A DNA stretch of 6,864 bases, taken from NCBI GenBank assembly GCA_023300205.1, contig JALZVD010000315.1, positions 1 to 6,864 on the forward strand, in the 5' to 3' direction. Shown in pieces: positions 5,899-6,864 of this stretch. A model generated the notes under the pieces. That model saw only the letters and a list, made by a program, of their open reading frames with translations, was not told where the DNA came from and searched no databases. The position numbers and the translations under genes are program-made. Origin of the DNA: Akkermansiaceae bacterium (GTDB taxonomy: Bacteria > Verrucomicrobiota > Verrucomicrobiia > Verrucomicrobiales > Akkermansiaceae). The number at the start of each line of letters is the position of its first letter. Position 1 is the first letter of the stretch.

Positions 5899-6864
5899 TC
5901 ACCTCGCATAGATACCTGTGAGTAAGGCCACTGTTCTCAAGCCAATCTTAGTTAAAGTAGCTGACCTACCTGTCCCTGAAAGTAAGCCCTTCGTGTGATA
6001 TTGATGATCTGAACTAGTTGGCTTCACAAATGTAACCGTCGGCCCACTAACCTTTCTTAAACTTGGAGTAACTGCCAGAGGAAATCCTGAAGAAGCGTAG
6101 CTGATCTCCCAAGATGGAGTCACCTTACTATGGTCGCCCTTCCTCATCCAAGGGTAACGCTTAGCTATATCTAGTCCCTCTCCACCTACTCTTGGAATAG
6201 TAATCTTAAAGTAAACTGGTATCGCACTGAGAAATTCACTCATCTTCAGAGATGGATTATGATGATGCTTAATGAACAGCTCCGCAATATTCAGACCATT
6301 CATATTGAGTCCATTATACATTCCATGCTGATTGTGTGAGCCAAAATAGTGGAGATGCCAATTATTGAAATCTGACTGAGTCATCACATTAAGTTCTAAA
6401 TGAAGATGCGCCCTCTCCCTATTGATTCCAGATCCAGTATAACCCATTTTACCAATGATCGTGCCAGCATCCACAGGCTGATCCACCTTACAATCCACAT
6501 TATTTAAATGAGCATACAATGAATAGAGAGAACCTAGCTCTGCTCCCCACCGATGCTCCACAACCACATATTTTCCGTAATTACTCTTGTCTGCTCCATG
6601 ATTCACATAGACCACTTTACCTTTACCAATAGTCCTTATATAATCTAGTGGCCTGCCTGCAGAGTCTCGCTTCATTGGTCGGATATCCACACCCTCATGA
6701 AATTTAGTGCCTATTATCCCCTCTGGAGTCCGCCGCATATTCCTCACATAACCATACTTGCCTCCTGTCCATGGCTTAGAAGACTTACCCTCGAAACTCC
6801 TGTCCGTATACATATAGAACTTCTGCGGCTCGGAGCCATAAATATACTTATTATAAGTCGGCAG
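5899..6864 (-). CDS. M23-family metallopeptidase, 5' end beyond the window
   Basis: M23 (LytM-type) peptidases are zinc enzymes that usually cut peptide cross-links in peptidoglycan, normally outside the inner membrane. Numbering from the Met at 6813, the domain lies at about residues 35-145. The zinc ligands are visible: H39 and D43 in HEGVDI, and H138 in HLHLE, with H136 and H102 (in LYSLYAHL) at the catalytic histidine positions. GTIIGKMGYTG supplies the usual turn before the HxH strand. All key residues are intact. The Met at 6813 is probably not the start: the frame stays open for 17 more codons to the window edge, reading LPTYNKYIYGSEPQKFY, so the N-terminus and any signal peptide are outside. 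About 160 residues after the domain (about 146-304) match nothing I recognise. The gene converges on the OsmC-like gene with a 29-base gap and no visible terminator. Confidence 0.9.
   Translation of the reverse strand: MPTYNKYIYGSEPQKFYMYTDRSFEGKSSKPWTGGKYGYVRNMRRTPEGIIGTKFHEGVDIRPMKRDSAGRPLDYIRTIGKGKVVYVNHGADKSNYGKYVVVEHRWGAELGSLYSLYAHLNNVDCKVDQPVDAGTIIGKMGYTGSGINRERAHLHLELNVMTQSDFNNWHLHYFGSHNQHGMYNGLNMNGLNIAELFIKHHHNPSLKMSEFLSAIPVYFKITIPRVGGEGLDIAKRYPWMRKGDHSKVTPSWEISYASSGFPLAVTPSLRKVSGPTVTFVKPTSSDHQYHTKGLLSGTGRSATLTKIGLRTVALLTGIYAR

Noticed and set aside
1..6864. A hidden new multi-gene system (defence, mobile or biosynthetic)
   Set aside because: All seven long genes belong to recognisable families, mostly housekeeping or stress-related, and the gaps are too short for further genes or RNA genes. 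Nothing links them into an unusual system beyond the kdsB-pyrG pairing.

Overview
The window looks like an ordinary chromosomal segment of a Gram-negative bacterium. The Kdo-activating enzyme KdsB implies a lipopolysaccharide-bearing outer membrane. The kdsB-pyrG order, the missing Shine-Dalgarno motifs and the style of the M23 peptidase suggest the Planctomycetota-Verrucomicrobiota-Chlamydiota group, most likely Verrucomicrobiota. That assignment is inference from recognition, not a database result. Base composition is moderate, and the + strand is richer in C than in G whichever way the genes run.

Layout. Positions 1-233 hold a short 9-bp tandem repeat (possibly the end of an upstream gene), a weak hairpin and an AT-rich leader. 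A tight rightward cluster follows: kdsB (234-1007), pyrG (1014-2636) and a Rid/YjgF-family gene (2649-3107), with gaps of 6 and 12 bases. Next is a leftward MYG1-family nuclease gene (3198-4058), convergent with the Rid gene and divergent from the next pair. That pair is rightward: an AI-2E-family membrane transporter (4140-5456) and an OsmC-family protein (5462-5869), 5 bases apart. A leftward M23 metallopeptidase gene (5899 to beyond 6864) converges on OsmC and has its 5' end outside the window.

How the genes fit together. PyrG makes CTP and KdsB spends CTP to activate Kdo for lipid A-core assembly, so the first two genes form a sensible metabolic pair. The Rid protein probably removes reactive enamines or imines. 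The OsmC-like protein is probably a thiol-based redox or stress protein, and the M23 protein probably acts on peptidoglycan. The MYG1-like and AI-2E-like genes belong to recognised families, but their substrates cannot be read from the sequence.

No RNA gene, mobile element, CRISPR array, phage gene or defence cassette was seen. No convincing new biological system is present. The points worth a second look are the absence of ribosome-binding motifs, the bacterial MYG1 homologue, the unassigned C-terminal half of the M23 protein, and a possible loss of the usual catalytic Glu in the OsmC-like protein.
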